Positions 37,026-46,502 are shown, counted from the first letter of the stretch. The stretch is 64,000 bases of DNA from UBA11889 sp046582115 (GCA_046582115.1 JAYGFA010000053.1:1-64000); one strand, 5' to 3'. Translations and numbers: made by a program. Notes: a model not told the origin generated them from the sequence alone.

Positions 37026-37997
37026 TTATTTGAGGGAAACGGTGATAAAAAAGTTCCTGCTACCTCTTTTGATCTCCAGACGAGCAGAGCCCTGGGCCAG
37101 CACGTTCTCAAACTCGAGTCTGTCTTCCGCCACGTTACCGATGGCTCGATTATTTACCGAGAGTAAAATATCGCCGGGTTGAAGTCCGGTTTGCCTCAAC
37201 GCTGGATGCGAGGCTAAGCTGCCCAGCCGGTACCCCCGTGCAGCTTCCGTTGAAATAGGTTTAATCCCTAGTTCCGCGAGTGTACCTTCCGCGTCGTTTT
37301 CGAGTCGACCCTGGTAGGACGCAATAACTTGTCGGACTGATTGTTGAGCGTTACGTCCGGTTGTTGCCCCCCTGTCGGTTTCAGCACGCTCGACGCGGGT
37401 TGCGTTCGATGACGCGCCGGCGATTCGGGAACCATCGGAGGCCGTTAGCGAACGAGAAAGAGCTGGATCATTATTTGTCTGCGCGGATACTCCCTGTGGA
37501 GTGAAATTGCTTTTGGTGGTGGGAAAGCGGAGCAGTTCTCGTTTTCCCGACCGCTCCAAAACGACTCGATCTGCGAATACTTCCACCAGCGTTGCATTGC
37601 CCGGCACACGTTCATTGATGCGAAAGAGTTTTGCAGCCCCGCGTTTTTCCGAAATCAGCGCCGCAGAGTCTTCTGGATCGCCGGCACTCGCTGCGAATAC
37701 GCCGATAAGTTCGAGATTAAGCCGGGTTTCGGCAAGTGCCTCGGTTACCGTTACTGCCGAATTAGACTGGGCCTGCGATGCATCCCCGAAAAGGTTTAAC
37801 GACGTTACGTGATCAATTGAAACGACGTCCACGCCATTATTGGTACCAAGGCCGCTAGGTAGTTTTGAAAGTTTCTCTTCAGGCGGAAACATAAAGAACA
37901 GCACGGATTCTTGTAGTGACCATGCAATCAACACCACCAATATGATCAATACAACGTTTCGAGCACTATCGATGAGCTTGGGGCTGAAATCGAACAC
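37026..37997 (-). CDS. gspC: Type II secretion inner-membrane protein GspC
   Basis: 323 residues. A bitopic protein linking the inner-membrane platform to the secretin GspD. A membrane segment (NVVLIILVVLIAWSL) lies at about 14-28, the homology region (NLFGD, then LIGVFAAS) at about 68-125, and a C-terminal PDZ domain at about 235-320 (GLQPGDILLSVNNRAI). GTG start at 37997. It lies between gspN and gspD. Confidence 0.9.
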   Translation of the reverse strand: MFDFSPKLIDSARNVVLIILVVLIAWSLQESVLFFMFPPEEKLSKLPSGLGTNNGVDVVSIDHVTSLNLFGDASQAQSNSAVTVTEALAETRLNLELIGVFAASAGDPEDSAALISEKRGAAKLFRINERVPGNATLVEVFADRVVLERSGKRELLRFPTTKSNFTPQGVSAQTNNDPALSRSLTASDGSRIAGASSNATRVERAETDRGATTGRNAQQSVRQVIASYQGRLENDAEGTLAELGIKPISTEAARGYRLGSLASHPALRQTGLQPGDILLSVNNRAIGNVAEDRLEFENVLAQGSARLEIKRGSRNFFITVSLK

Positions 37998-38027
37998 CGT
38001 TGATGGCCGAGAATTAGATACGCAATT

Positions 38028-38762
38028 TTAAAGAAGTTTTTCCGACACCTCCATCACGATGGCTCGGTCCGATTCGCTACCCTGCCACGGCTGACCAATG
38101 AGACGCGTAAACCTTTTCGTGATGCCGATGTGGACCCATCCGTCTTCGTCGAGACGTGCGTGTAACAGTGGTGTGTTGTCGGTTTCCGATCTAACCATCA
38201 TCGAAGGGATGCCTTCGGCCATTTGCAACTCGCCCAACAACGTCGGTAGTTCTCTTCGGAACGTTTGATTGGACATGCGGTACTGTACGATACCGCCGTC
38301 CCAGCGCATGTCTCCTTGGGTGTGGATATGATCTTCGTTTCTGTTGACTGTTGCTGTAATCGAGTTGAGGTGGAGCGCACCGGTCAAGTTCATGTCATAG
38401 GGAGCCAGTATTCGATTAATTGTTTCGGGCTCCACTAACCCGTTAAACGAGAACGATGCATGCCCCCACCCGATCGTCGCAGTACCCTGCAAGACGTGGT
38501 TGTCATCCTCGAGCATCCATTCAATAGCGAGTTTGCCAACAAACAGTTGAGTTGGGTCAATAGACCAACGTAGTGACCCGGCGTATAGCGCGCTGACGCG
38601 TAGTCGTCCGCTGCCGTTCCAAACACTCCCCTTGGTCGTCGAAACCTCTATCGCGGGTATCCCGTTTGTGACGAGGCGTATTGAGCTAGCTGGCAGTGAG
38701 ATGACGAGGAACGACAGAAAAAAAACCAAACCTAAGATCAAGAGTTGGTGAGACTTCAACAT
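38028..38762 (-). CDS. gspN: Type II secretion protein GspN
   Basis: 244 residues with an N-terminal membrane anchor (LLILGLVFFLSFLVISLPAS). WNGSGRL and the SLRWSIDP region are typical of GspN. GspN is an accessory inner-membrane component present only in some systems; its role is unclear. The ATG overlaps the dapE end by seven bases, so the secretion genes are joined to the lysine pathway transcript. The trio N-C-D is also found in some other gammaproteobacteria with scattered secretion genes. Confidence 0.82.
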   Translation of the reverse strand: MLKSHQLLILGLVFFLSFLVISLPASSIRLVTNGIPAIEVSTTKGSVWNGSGRLRVSALYAGSLRWSIDPTQLFVGKLAIEWMLEDDNHVLQGTATIGWGHASFSFNGLVEPETINRILAPYDMNLTGALHLNSITATVNRNEDHIHTQGDMRWDGGIVQYRMSNQTFRRELPTLLGELQMAEGIPSMMVRSETDNTPLLHARLDEDGWVHIGITKRFTRLIGQPWQGSESDRAIVMEVSEKLL

Positions 38763-39892
38763 AGCAAGCGGAAGAGGATGTCCTGATACATCCTGGCTAG
38801 GGGTTCTAAATCACTAATACGGACACACTCGTTGATCTTGTGAATGGATGCGTTGGCGGGGCCTAGCTCAACAACTTCAGCGCCGGTTGATGCTATGAAT
38901 CGCCCGTCCGACGTTCCGCCAGAAGTCGAGAGATCGGGCTCAAGGGATACGATCATATTTATAGCCGCCCGCACGGCATCAAGCAGTCGTCCCTTCTTAG
39001 TCAAGAACGGCAGTCCCGACACTTGCCAATCCAGTATGACCTCAATTCCAGGATCGACATTGAGTAATTGTTTCTCTACAGCCGCTTGCAAACCCTCGAC
39101 ACTTTGTTCTGTGTTGAACCTAAAGTTGAACTGAATGTCGAGTTCGCCCGGGATAACGTTTGACACGCCTGTCCCAGCATTTATGTTGGATATTTGGAAC
39201 GTGGTGGGTGGAAAGTAATCGTTGCCCGAATCCCAAACCCTAGAGACGAGTTGGGATAGTGCGGTGATAGCGGTATGGATTGGGTTCCGCGTTAAATTGG
39301 GGTAGGCGACATGTCCTTGCTCGCCGACGAATCGGACACGACCATTGAGTGATCCACGACGACCGATCCTCACCACATCGCCTACTTTTTCGGTAGACGA
39401 CGGTTCTCCGACCACGCACATGTCGATTCGAGTACCTTGTTGATGTAGATGATCAATGACTTTAACGGTTCCGTCTTTGGCCTCACCTTCCTCATCGCTG
39501 GTAATGAGGAACCCTATGGATCCGCCGTGGTCGGGATGGCTTAGGACGAATCGTTCCGCCGCGACCACCATAGCGGCGAGGCTCGATTTCATGTCGGCAG
39601 CGCCACGACCGTAGAGGTATTGACCATCGACCGTCGGTTGAAATGGAGGCGACGTCCACTGGTGTAGTGGACCTGGGGGAACGACGTCGGTATGTCCTGC
39701 GAATACGACCAGGGCCCCACCATCCCCACGCTGAGCCCACAGGTTACTGACGGACCCGAAGGGTAGGTGATCGACCTTGAATCCAGCGGCGGTAAGCCGA
39801 TGAGCGATTAACTGCTGACAACCGCCATCGTCAGGCGTCTCGGAGGAACAGCTGATAAGGCCGCACGTGAGATCGAATACCTCCTCGGTCAT
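38756..39892 (-). CDS. dapE: Succinyl-diaminopimelate desuccinylase DapE
   Basis: 378 residues (E. coli 375). A dinuclear zinc hydrolase of the lysine and diaminopimelate pathway. Metal and catalytic sites are present: FAGHTDVVPPG, GRGAADMKSSLAAMV and SDEEGEAKDGT, plus the dimer-domain loop SNVIPGELDIQFNFR. The start ATG overlaps the dapC stop by four bases; DapC makes the compound that DapE cleaves, so neighbours catalyse successive steps. Confidence 0.96.
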   Translation of the reverse strand: MTEEVFDLTCGLISCSSETPDDGGCQQLIAHRLTAAGFKVDHLPFGSVSNLWAQRGDGGALVVFAGHTDVVPPGPLHQWTSPPFQPTVDGQYLYGRGAADMKSSLAAMVVAAERFVLSHPDHGGSIGFLITSDEEGEAKDGTVKVIDHLHQQGTRIDMCVVGEPSSTEKVGDVVRIGRRGSLNGRVRFVGEQGHVAYPNLTRNPIHTAITALSQLVSRVWDSGNDYFPPTTFQISNINAGTGVSNVIPGELDIQFNFRFNTEQSVEGLQAAVEKQLLNVDPGIEVILDWQVSGLPFLTKKGRLLDAVRAAINMIVSLEPDLSTSGGTSDGRFIASTGAEVVELGPANASIHKINECVRISDLEPLARMYQDILFRLLC

Positions 39893-41079
39893 CCGTAATA
39901 GCCTTCTGCGAAACTCACTAGTCTGGTTACGGCATCGACGCAGTCCGCGATGGGGGCCACCAGCGCGATCCTGATTCGACCCCGACCAGGGTTCGTTCCT
40001 TGATACTCTCTCCCGAGGTATTGACCGGGCAAAACCGTGATGTTCTCGGTGACGAAAAGATCCCGTGTAAAGGATTCATCGTCGCCTGGGAGCTCGGGCC
40101 AGTAGTAGAAAGTACCCGGAGGAATCTCTACGTCGAAGACTCGCGAAAGGATAGGGTTTACAGCGTCGAATTTTTCCCTATAGGACTGGCGGTTTGACAC
40201 CACGTGTTGTTCATCTCGCCAAACGCGGGAACTCACATTTTGTACGTGTTCGGGCATCGCACAGCCGTGATACGTGCGGTATTGGAAATAACGATCGATA
40301 ATTTCGGCGTCCCCAGCGACGAATCCGGAGCGTAGCCCAGGACAATTTGATCGTTTGGAAAGGCTGTGAAAGACCATGCAATGACCGAAGTCATTTACTC
40401 CGAGCTCTGTTGCAACCTCAAGTAGACCTTTGGGTGGTTCGCCTTCGTCGTAGTAAATTTCCGAATAACATTCGTCGGCGGCTATAACGAAATCGTGTTT
40501 GTGGGCGCGTTCGATCAGCATTCCGAATAGGTCCTTCTCGATAAAGCTCCCCGAGGGGTTCCCAGGTGAGCAGATATAAAGGAGTTCGCACTGATCCCAA
40601 GTTTTCTCGTCTACCACATCGAAATTGGGATCAGCGGTGCTGGGCACGTAAACGGGGGTTGAACCCCCGAGTATCGTAGCGCCTTCGTAGATCTGATAGA
40701 ACGGGTTGGGTAAGAGAACACAACTATTCGACGTGCCACTCAAAATCGCTTGACCGAAAGAAAACAGAGCTTCTCTAGTCCCATTTACCGGCAAGACATG
40801 GCGGTCTGGGTCAGCGTGGACGCGAAAACGACGCGCCAACCATTCCGTGATCGCGGTGCGGATACCTATGCCTCCGCGCGTCGCAGGATAAGTGGTTAAT
40901 CCCGACTTGAGAACACTGGTGTCGCTGAGGGCTTCCAATACGAAACTTGGTGGCGCATGTTTCGGTTCCCCAAGTGCAAAGGAGACGTGCGCGTTCTGTG
41001 GATTCGGCGTCAGTCCTTCCTTAAGGTCGTTTAAGCGTTCAAAAGGATACGGGAGTAAGCGTTCGAGGTATGGATTCAC
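39889..41079 (-). CDS. dapC: N-succinyldiaminopimelate aminotransferase DapC
   Basis: 396 residues, PLP-dependent class I/II aminotransferase. Motifs: NGTREALFSFGQ, ICSPGNPSG, DECYSEIYYD, and the PLP lysine in SLSKRSNCPGLRSGF. The substrate is inferred from its place between glnD and dapE, as in Pseudomonas and Bordetella. The GTG start overlaps the glnD stop by four bases. Confidence 0.92.
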   Translation of the reverse strand: MNPYLERLLPYPFERLNDLKEGLTPNPQNAHVSFALGEPKHAPPSFVLEALSDTSVLKSGLTTYPATRGGIGIRTAITEWLARRFRVHADPDRHVLPVNGTREALFSFGQAILSGTSNSCVLLPNPFYQIYEGATILGGSTPVYVPSTADPNFDVVDEKTWDQCELLYICSPGNPSGSFIEKDLFGMLIERAHKHDFVIAADECYSEIYYDEGEPPKGLLEVATELGVNDFGHCMVFHSLSKRSNCPGLRSGFVAGDAEIIDRYFQYRTYHGCAMPEHVQNVSSRVWRDEQHVVSNRQSYREKFDAVNPILSRVFDVEIPPGTFYYWPELPGDDESFTRDLFVTENITVLPGQYLGREYQGTNPGRGRIRIALVAPIADCVDAVTRLVSFAEGYYG

Positions 41080-43715
41080 GCGACCGCCTCGGTAACCTCG
41101 GAATCGATCCTTGCCTGCAAACGAGAGACGATTTGGTCTATGCGGGTACTTTCCAAAATGCGGTTTCCTTCTACGTCACTTATGTGAAAAACGTCTTCAA
41201 CCCTTTCACCGAGCGTTGTGATACGAGCCTGGTGAACGACAATGTCTAATTCGACGAATAGGCTACCGACCATTGACAACAATCCTTGGCGGTCTGACGA
41301 AACGATCTGGAGAATGGATTCGGCACTGTCGTCGGGGTTTGTAAGTACGACCTCGGTTCGTGTTACGAATTGTTCTAGGCGTCGCGAAATTTTCCTCGGA
41401 GGGTTGCTAGAGGGCCTTGTCCCTTGAGTAAGGGCTTGACTGAGGCTGGCGTGAACTTCGCGTTTGCGCTCGGACTTTCGGACAGGTTTGCCATCATCCT
41501 CGAGCACGATGTAAGAATTGAAGCAAAAGTCGTTGATGCTGGTCGCAATACTTGCGTCGACGACGTGCAAGCCTAAGTGGTCGAGTGCTACAACGCTGTC
41601 GGCAAAGAGATTGACACGGTTACGGCAGTAAACAAATATTTCCGTTGCCCCCTCGGAGCTGACTTCGCCAACCACATCGAGTACCGCAATAAACGGACCA
41701 CTTTCCCGATCGTGTTCAGCAATGTCATTTGTAATATGGGCAACTTGAACGCCGGAGTGCCGAAGGAAAAAGTCCTGACCAGGTTCATCCCAGATGAGTT
41801 CCGCCGTATCCGCCGTCATGCCTTGCTCGGCTAATATTGAAAACGCAGTTGCTTTGCAATCGTTCACGTAGTCACTTCGTAAAACGGGGTTGGAAAGACC
41901 TCGTCGTAGCGCTTTTCGAGTTTCCATATAGAGATGGCGCATCAGGGTTGCACGCCAGCTATTCCAAAGCGTTGGATTTGTGGCGTTAATGTCCGCCACA
42001 GTCAACGTGTAGAGATACTCGAGTCGTTCCTCCGACCCTACTTTCTGAGCGAAGTCGATGACGACTTCGGGATCGTGGATGTCTTTGCGCTGTGCAGTTG
42101 TTGACATATCCAGGTGACTACTAACGAGCCATGCAACCAGTTCAATATCGGCGGTGGGCAAGTTGTGACGCAAACAAAAATCAGTGACATCGTTTGCTCC
42201 TAGCGCGGAGTGGTCGCCACCGCGTCCTTTAGCAATGTCGTGAAATAGTCCGGCAATGTATAGCAGTTCGATCTTGGGTAAGTTATTTGCAGTTCTCCAC
42301 GCGACCGGAAAATCGTCTCGAGTTGTTCCTTGGTGAAAACGTCGCATGTTACGGATCACCATCATGGTGTGGGCGTCCACCGTGTAAATATGAAAAAGGT
42401 CGTGCTGCATTTGACCGATGACGCGGCCAAACTCTGGAATATAACGTCCAAGAACGCCATAACGGCGCATTCGCGTCAGTTGGCTGACAAGCGTATAGGG
42501 GGCTTTCAAAAGCTCGATGAATAATTTGGTGACATCGGGATTCCGACGAAAATTGTCGTCGATGAGATCTAGATGCTCACGAATAAGGCGGATAGTCGTT
42601 GCCCTCACTCCGGCTATATCGGTTCGGTTCGCCATGATCAGGAAAATCTCAATCAGAGCTGGTGGGTGCAGAATGAAGACGTCATCAGAAGTAACTTCTA
42701 TGTAGTCGTTATGGACTTGAAATCTAGGATTTACGGTCTCGATCCTGGGTCGGCGAGCAGTTTGCGCGATGGATTCTTGGAAGTGCTGGAACAAAATATC
42801 GTTCACCTCACGGAGTTCTAGCACGCGGCGGTAGTAGTCGTTCATGAACGTTTCGACTGCGAGCATGGCATCGGAGTCGATGTAGCCAAACCGCTTGGCA
42901 AGTTCACGTTGGTGGTGAAACAGGAGCCGATCTTCTCTGCGTTCCGCCAACAAATGCAATCCGAAACGTATTTTCCAGAGGAATCGACGGCCGTCTTCTA
43001 GCCAATCGCATTCTAATTTTGTCAAGAACCCCAGTCGCGTTAGTTCGCTTAAATCTGATGTCCCCAGGTGACGCTGTGCTATCCAACTGATTGTTTGAAT
43101 ATCTCTCAATCCACCGGGCGAGCCTTTGATATTTGGCTCTAGGTCGTACTCGACGTTGTCGAATCGAGCGTGCCGAACGGATTGCTCGGCGTGCTTGGCG
43201 GCAAAGAACCTGGAACTTGGCCAGAAACTCTTGCGGTCTAGAAACCGACCGAGCTTTGCGGCAAGTGCCTGTGAACCCGCGAGATACCGACGTTCATAAA
43301 GAGATGTAACTACCGACGTATTCTTTGATGCTTCCGAACGGCACTCGCCGATGGTGCGGACGCTGTGTCCGATATCCAGTTTCAAATCCCAAAGTAATTG
43401 AACGAAGTGTTCGATGTCGGAGTCTTTGAGGCGGTTGTTTTTGACAAGTATCAGGAGATCGATGTCAGAGTAGGGGTGTAACTCACCACGGCCATAACCG
43501 CCGATCGCGAGCAGAGCGACGTCATGCTTATATTCGAACCAGTGTTGCCATATTTCGGCGAGAAACGCGTCAATGAATACGGATCTTGCCCTCACCAATG
43601 TTTCGACGTCTTCGCCCTTCCAGAATCGCTTTGCTAAGACGTCTTCCGCCTGTGAGATCCTACGCTTGAGTCCGGCGACATCGACCGGTACAGAATCAGG
43701 CTGCCTTTTCTTCAT
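41076..43715 (-). CDS. glnD: PII uridylyltransferase/uridylyl-removing enzyme GlnD
   Basis: 879 residues (E. coli 890). The nitrogen sensor that uridylylates PII when glutamine is low and reverses it when glutamine is high. Nucleotidyltransferase motif GGYGRGELHPYSDIDLLIL at about 72-90; HD domain LFHDIAKGRGGDHS; two C-terminal ACT domains, the last with LEIVSSDRQGLLS-like IVSSDRQGLLSMVG. ATG 43715 is chosen over the GTG one codon before it. It overlaps the map end by 20 bases. map-glnD-dapC is the order in Pseudomonas. Confidence 0.96.
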   Translation of the reverse strand: MKKRQPDSVPVDVAGLKRRISQAEDVLAKRFWKGEDVETLVRARSVFIDAFLAEIWQHWFEYKHDVALLAIGGYGRGELHPYSDIDLLILVKNNRLKDSDIEHFVQLLWDLKLDIGHSVRTIGECRSEASKNTSVVTSLYERRYLAGSQALAAKLGRFLDRKSFWPSSRFFAAKHAEQSVRHARFDNVEYDLEPNIKGSPGGLRDIQTISWIAQRHLGTSDLSELTRLGFLTKLECDWLEDGRRFLWKIRFGLHLLAERREDRLLFHHQRELAKRFGYIDSDAMLAVETFMNDYYRRVLELREVNDILFQHFQESIAQTARRPRIETVNPRFQVHNDYIEVTSDDVFILHPPALIEIFLIMANRTDIAGVRATTIRLIREHLDLIDDNFRRNPDVTKLFIELLKAPYTLVSQLTRMRRYGVLGRYIPEFGRVIGQMQHDLFHIYTVDAHTMMVIRNMRRFHQGTTRDDFPVAWRTANNLPKIELLYIAGLFHDIAKGRGGDHSALGANDVTDFCLRHNLPTADIELVAWLVSSHLDMSTTAQRKDIHDPEVVIDFAQKVGSEERLEYLYTLTVADINATNPTLWNSWRATLMRHLYMETRKALRRGLSNPVLRSDYVNDCKATAFSILAEQGMTADTAELIWDEPGQDFFLRHSGVQVAHITNDIAEHDRESGPFIAVLDVVGEVSSEGATEIFVYCRNRVNLFADSVVALDHLGLHVVDASIATSINDFCFNSYIVLEDDGKPVRKSERKREVHASLSQALTQGTRPSSNPPRKISRRLEQFVTRTEVVLTNPDDSAESILQIVSSDRQGLLSMVGSLFVELDIVVHQARITTLGERVEDVFHISDVEGNRILESTRIDQIVSRLQARIDSEVTEAVA

Positions 43716-44487
43716 CACGTAGGGTCATGATCTCAGCTCCTTGGTCCGTGACCAAGATCGTATGTTCCCACTGAGCCGATAGCTTGTGGTCCTTCGTAAC
43801 AACGGTCCAATGGTCTGGAAGAAGTTTTACGTGACGTTTCCCCGCGTTAATCATCGGCTCGATGGTGAACGTCATGCCTGCCTGAATTTCTAGCCCTTCG
43901 CCTGGGCGACCGTAGTGAAGGATTTGAGGCTCGTCATGAAAACGGTCCCCGATTCCATGGCCACAAAACTCCCTAACCACGGAGAAACGATTGTTTTCGG
44001 CGTGTTGTTGGATCGCATGTCCTATATCACCTAGGTGGGCGCCTGGACGAACTTGTTGGATGCCGAGGTACAAACATTCCTGAGTAATTTTGACGAGGCG
44101 TTGTGCTAGCACGCTGGGTTCACCGGCAAAGTACATCTTACTGGTGTCACCGTGAAAGCCATCTTTTATTACCGTTACGTCGATATTGACGACATCCCCA
44201 TTTTTTAAGGTCTTTCGCTCGGTTGGAATCCCATGACAGACGACATGGTTGACGGACGTGCAGATGGACTTTGGAAAGGGTGGCTGACCAGGGGCGTTCG
44301 AATAATTCAGTGGTGCGGGTATACATGCGAGATCGTTGACGATGAAATCATGACATCGTTGGTCAAGCTCTTCCGTAGTTACGCCGGGGTAAACGTGTTC
44401 CCCAATCATCTTAAGCACCTGCGCTGCAAGCCGACCGGCCGCTCGCATTTTTTCGATTTCGTCGTTGGTTCGAAGACGCACGGTCAT
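43696..44487 (-). CDS. map: Methionine aminopeptidase type I
   Basis: 263 residues (E. coli 264). Removes the initiator methionine. Metal ligands are visible in VNIDVTVIKDGFHGDTSKM (two Asp), GHGIGDRFHDEPQ (His), FTIEPMI (Glu) and QWEHTILVT (Glu). ATG 44487 (MTVRLRTNDEIEKMR) is preferred to the longer frame opening at 44550, which lies across the likely rpsB promoter. It is divergent from rpsB, as in E. coli and Pseudomonas, and is the first gene of the leftward operon that ends with gspD. Confidence 0.96.
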   Translation of the reverse strand: MTVRLRTNDEIEKMRAAGRLAAQVLKMIGEHVYPGVTTEELDQRCHDFIVNDLACIPAPLNYSNAPGQPPFPKSICTSVNHVVCHGIPTERKTLKNGDVVNIDVTVIKDGFHGDTSKMYFAGEPSVLAQRLVKITQECLYLGIQQVRPGAHLGDIGHAIQQHAENNRFSVVREFCGHGIGDRFHDEPQILHYGRPGEGLEIQAGMTFTIEPMINAGKRHVKLLPDHWTVVTKDHKLSAQWEHTILVTDQGAEIMTLRDEEKAA

Positions 44488-44531
44488 GTTCTTATCCGCT
44501 GACTCTGGAACTGGTGAGCGGGAATTATGGT

Positions 44532-44537
44532 ATAAAG
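44532..44537 (+). promoter_or_regulatory. Candidate extended -10 of the rpsB promoter
   Basis: TGG then TATAAA, an extended -10 pattern, 170 bases before the rpsB start. There is no clear -35 box. It would give a leader long enough for the hairpin at 44624-44650. Confidence 0.45.
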
Positions 44538-44623
44538 CGCGCCCCGCCATAAAGGACCGCGTTTAACGCCTTTGAAGTATGGCGAAATTAAGTGCCGGGC
44601 AGTAGTAAATACGTTGCGGGTGG

Positions 44624-44650
44624 CCCTTGCCTCAATCTTTGACAAGGGCG
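44624..44650 (+). promoter_or_regulatory. Hairpin in the rpsB leader, possible S2 control site
   Basis: A perfect seven-base stem GCCCTTG/CAAGGGC with a 13-base loop, about 60 bases before the rpsB start. E. coli rpsB-tsf is repressed by S2 through its leader. Whether this hairpin is that site is inference; no T run follows, so it is not an obvious terminator. Confidence 0.35.
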
Positions 44651-44708
44651 GATTCAGCGTTATGCACGGCTTGTGCGCATCATGCGTCAACAACCCGAGG
44701 ACAATTTA

Positions 44709-45623
44709 ATGACTGAAATTACGATGCGTGACATGCTGGCAGCCGGCGTGCATTTTGGCCATCAGACACGCTATTGGAATCCTAAGATGTCGCCGTACAT
44801 TTTTGGATCCCAAAATAGTATCCATGTGATCAACCTTGAGCGGACCATGCCAGCGCTCGGGGAGGCGTTGGCATACGTACGTTCTATCGCTGCAAGAAAA
44901 CAGAAGATCCTCTTCGTGGGCACTAAACGAGCGGCAGCAAAAGTGATTCGTGAACAGGCGGTGCGGGTTGGGATGCCCTACGTCGATCAACGCTGGTTGG
45001 GTGGAATGTTGACGAACTATAAAACTATCCGGCAATCGATACGACGCTTGACGGATTTAGAAGAGCAGGCCGAAGCAGGAACCTTGGAGCTTCTCACTAA
45101 AAAGGAGGCCCTGCAGAAACGCCGTTTGATGGCAAAGTTGGAGCGCAGTCTCGGAGGAATCAAGGAGATGGGGGGGCTCCCCGACGCGTTGTTTGTGGTC
45201 GACGTAGAGTACGAACGGATTGCGATTACTGAAGCAAACAAGCTCTCGATTCCGGTAATTGGTGTGGTTGATACCAACAGTGATCCGGACGATGTCGATT
45301 ACGTTATTCCGGGGAACGACGATGCGATTCGTGCGGTTCGGTTGTACGTCACAGCGGTTGCAGATGCCATTCTCGAAGGCAAGAACCAAGGGTCCGCGGG
45401 CGTGGGTATCGATGAATTTGTGGAGGTCGAAACGAGCGACGAAATCGAAGAAGCAACGGTCGAGGCCACAGCTACAGAAGTCGACGAACCGCAATTGGAA
45501 GCAGTAGCGCCAGCCGAAGCCGAAGCCGAAGCCGAAGCCGAAGCCGAAGCCGAAGCCGAAGCCGAAGAGAGTGAACCTGATGAGCCGAGCGAAAACTCAT
45601 CCGCGACCATCAAGGAGTCATGA
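44709..45623 (+). CDS. rpsB: 30S ribosomal protein S2 with acidic tail
   Basis: 304 residues; E. coli S2 has 241. The core is normal: MRDMLAAGVHFGHQTRYWNP, FVGTKRAA, VDQRWLGGMLTN and VDTNSDPDDVDYVIPGNDDA. After about residue 235 comes an acidic tail of about 65 residues, including nine Ala-Glu repeats. ATG 44709 is chosen because GAGGA lies seven bases before it; the frame also opens at 44673. The stop overlaps a possible early tsf start. Confidence 0.96.
   Translation: MTEITMRDMLAAGVHFGHQTRYWNPKMSPYIFGSQNSIHVINLERTMPALGEALAYVRSIAARKQKILFVGTKRAAAKVIREQAVRVGMPYVDQRWLGGMLTNYKTIRQSIRRLTDLEEQAEAGTLELLTKKEALQKRRLMAKLERSLGGIKEMGGLPDALFVVDVEYERIAITEANKLSIPVIGVVDTNSDPDDVDYVIPGNDDAIRAVRLYVTAVADAILEGKNQGSAGVGIDEFVEVETSDEIEEATVEATATEVDEPQLEAVAPAEAEAEAEAEAEAEAEAEESEPDEPSENSSATIKES
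45513..45566 (+). repeat. Hexanucleotide microsatellite in rpsB
   Basis: Nine perfect copies of GCCGAA, in frame, each coding Ala-Glu. Units of six bases keep the frame whatever the copy number. The purity at DNA level, including third codon positions, suggests recent expansion by slippage. Confidence 0.97.
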
Positions 45624-45634
45624 GGTTGGCCGAC

Positions 45635-46468
45635 ATGGCCAAAATTAAAGAAGTTCGGGCTCGCACTGGCGTCGGCTTCGGTGATTGTAAGAAAGCGCTT
45701 GATGAAGCGGGAGACGATATTGACAAAGCGATCGAGTTTATACGCAAGCAAAGTGCTGTAAAAGCCGCGAATAAGACGGATCGGACAGCCGCCGAGGGAC
45801 TGCTTGCCATACACGTTTCGGAAAGCGGTGATTCCGGGGCGATGGTTGAAGTTAATTCGGAGACAGATTTTGCTGCGCGCAACCAACGCTTTATCGATTT
45901 CTGTAACAAGGTGGTTAATTGGATTCTAGAGCATGGCGATGGCGAGATTGACGCGCTTGAAGAGGCTCGTGAACGACTTGTGCAAGTAATCGGAGAAAAC
46001 GTCTCGGTTAGGCGAGCGGTCCGTTTCGTTAGTCCGGATGACGTGGTGGGTAGTTATTTGCACGCCAACGATAAGCTCGGGGCGTTGGTGGAAATTCGCG
46101 GTGGAGACGCCGCACTGGGCAAGGAAATAGCAATGCACGTTGCCGCGACGAGCCCCATGGTGATATCTGCCGATCAAATGCCGGAACAGGTCCTTCGAAC
46201 GGAGCGCGGAATTTATGAAGCGCAAGCGCTGGAAAGCGGCAAACCGGAAGCCATTGTTCAAAAGATGGTTGATGGGCGAGTACGAAAGTTCCTAGCTGAA
46301 TCGAGCCTACTGGACCAGCCCTTCGTGCGCGACCCTGATACCAAAGTCGGCGATCTTCTTGAACACGCGGGGGCACAGTGTCTTCGTTTTATACGTTTTG
46401 AGGTAGGTGAAGGTGTCGAAAGGAAGGATGAGGACTTTGCCGCGGAGGTGGCAGCGCAACTTGAATAA
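45635..46468 (+). CDS. tsf: Elongation factor Ts
   Basis: 277 residues. Nucleotide exchange factor for EF-Tu. The N-terminal UBA-like part has VRARTGVGFGDCKKALDEAG, the exchange motif is VNSETDFAARN (usually TDFVARN), and FLAESSLLDQPFVRDPDTKV is conserved. ATG 45635 (MAKIKEV) fits homologs; ATG 45620 overlaps the rpsB stop and has AAGGAG only two bases before it. Next is the decayed pyrH. Confidence 0.95.
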   Translation: MAKIKEVRARTGVGFGDCKKALDEAGDDIDKAIEFIRKQSAVKAANKTDRTAAEGLLAIHVSESGDSGAMVEVNSETDFAARNQRFIDFCNKVVNWILEHGDGEIDALEEARERLVQVIGENVSVRRAVRFVSPDDVVGSYLHANDKLGALVEIRGGDAALGKEIAMHVAATSPMVISADQMPEQVLRTERGIYEAQALESGKPEAIVQKMVDGRVRKFLAESSLLDQPFVRDPDTKVGDLLEHAGAQCLRFIRFEVGEGVERKDEDFAAEVAAQLE

Positions 46469-46502
46469 AATTGAACCGATGGGTAAGGGGTAATACGTCG
46501 AA

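Noticed and set aside
45299..45886. Open reading frame on the reverse strand of rpsB-tsf with long Ser-Ala repeats.
   Set aside because: It is the mirror of the GCCGAA repeat within real genes and has no support of its own.
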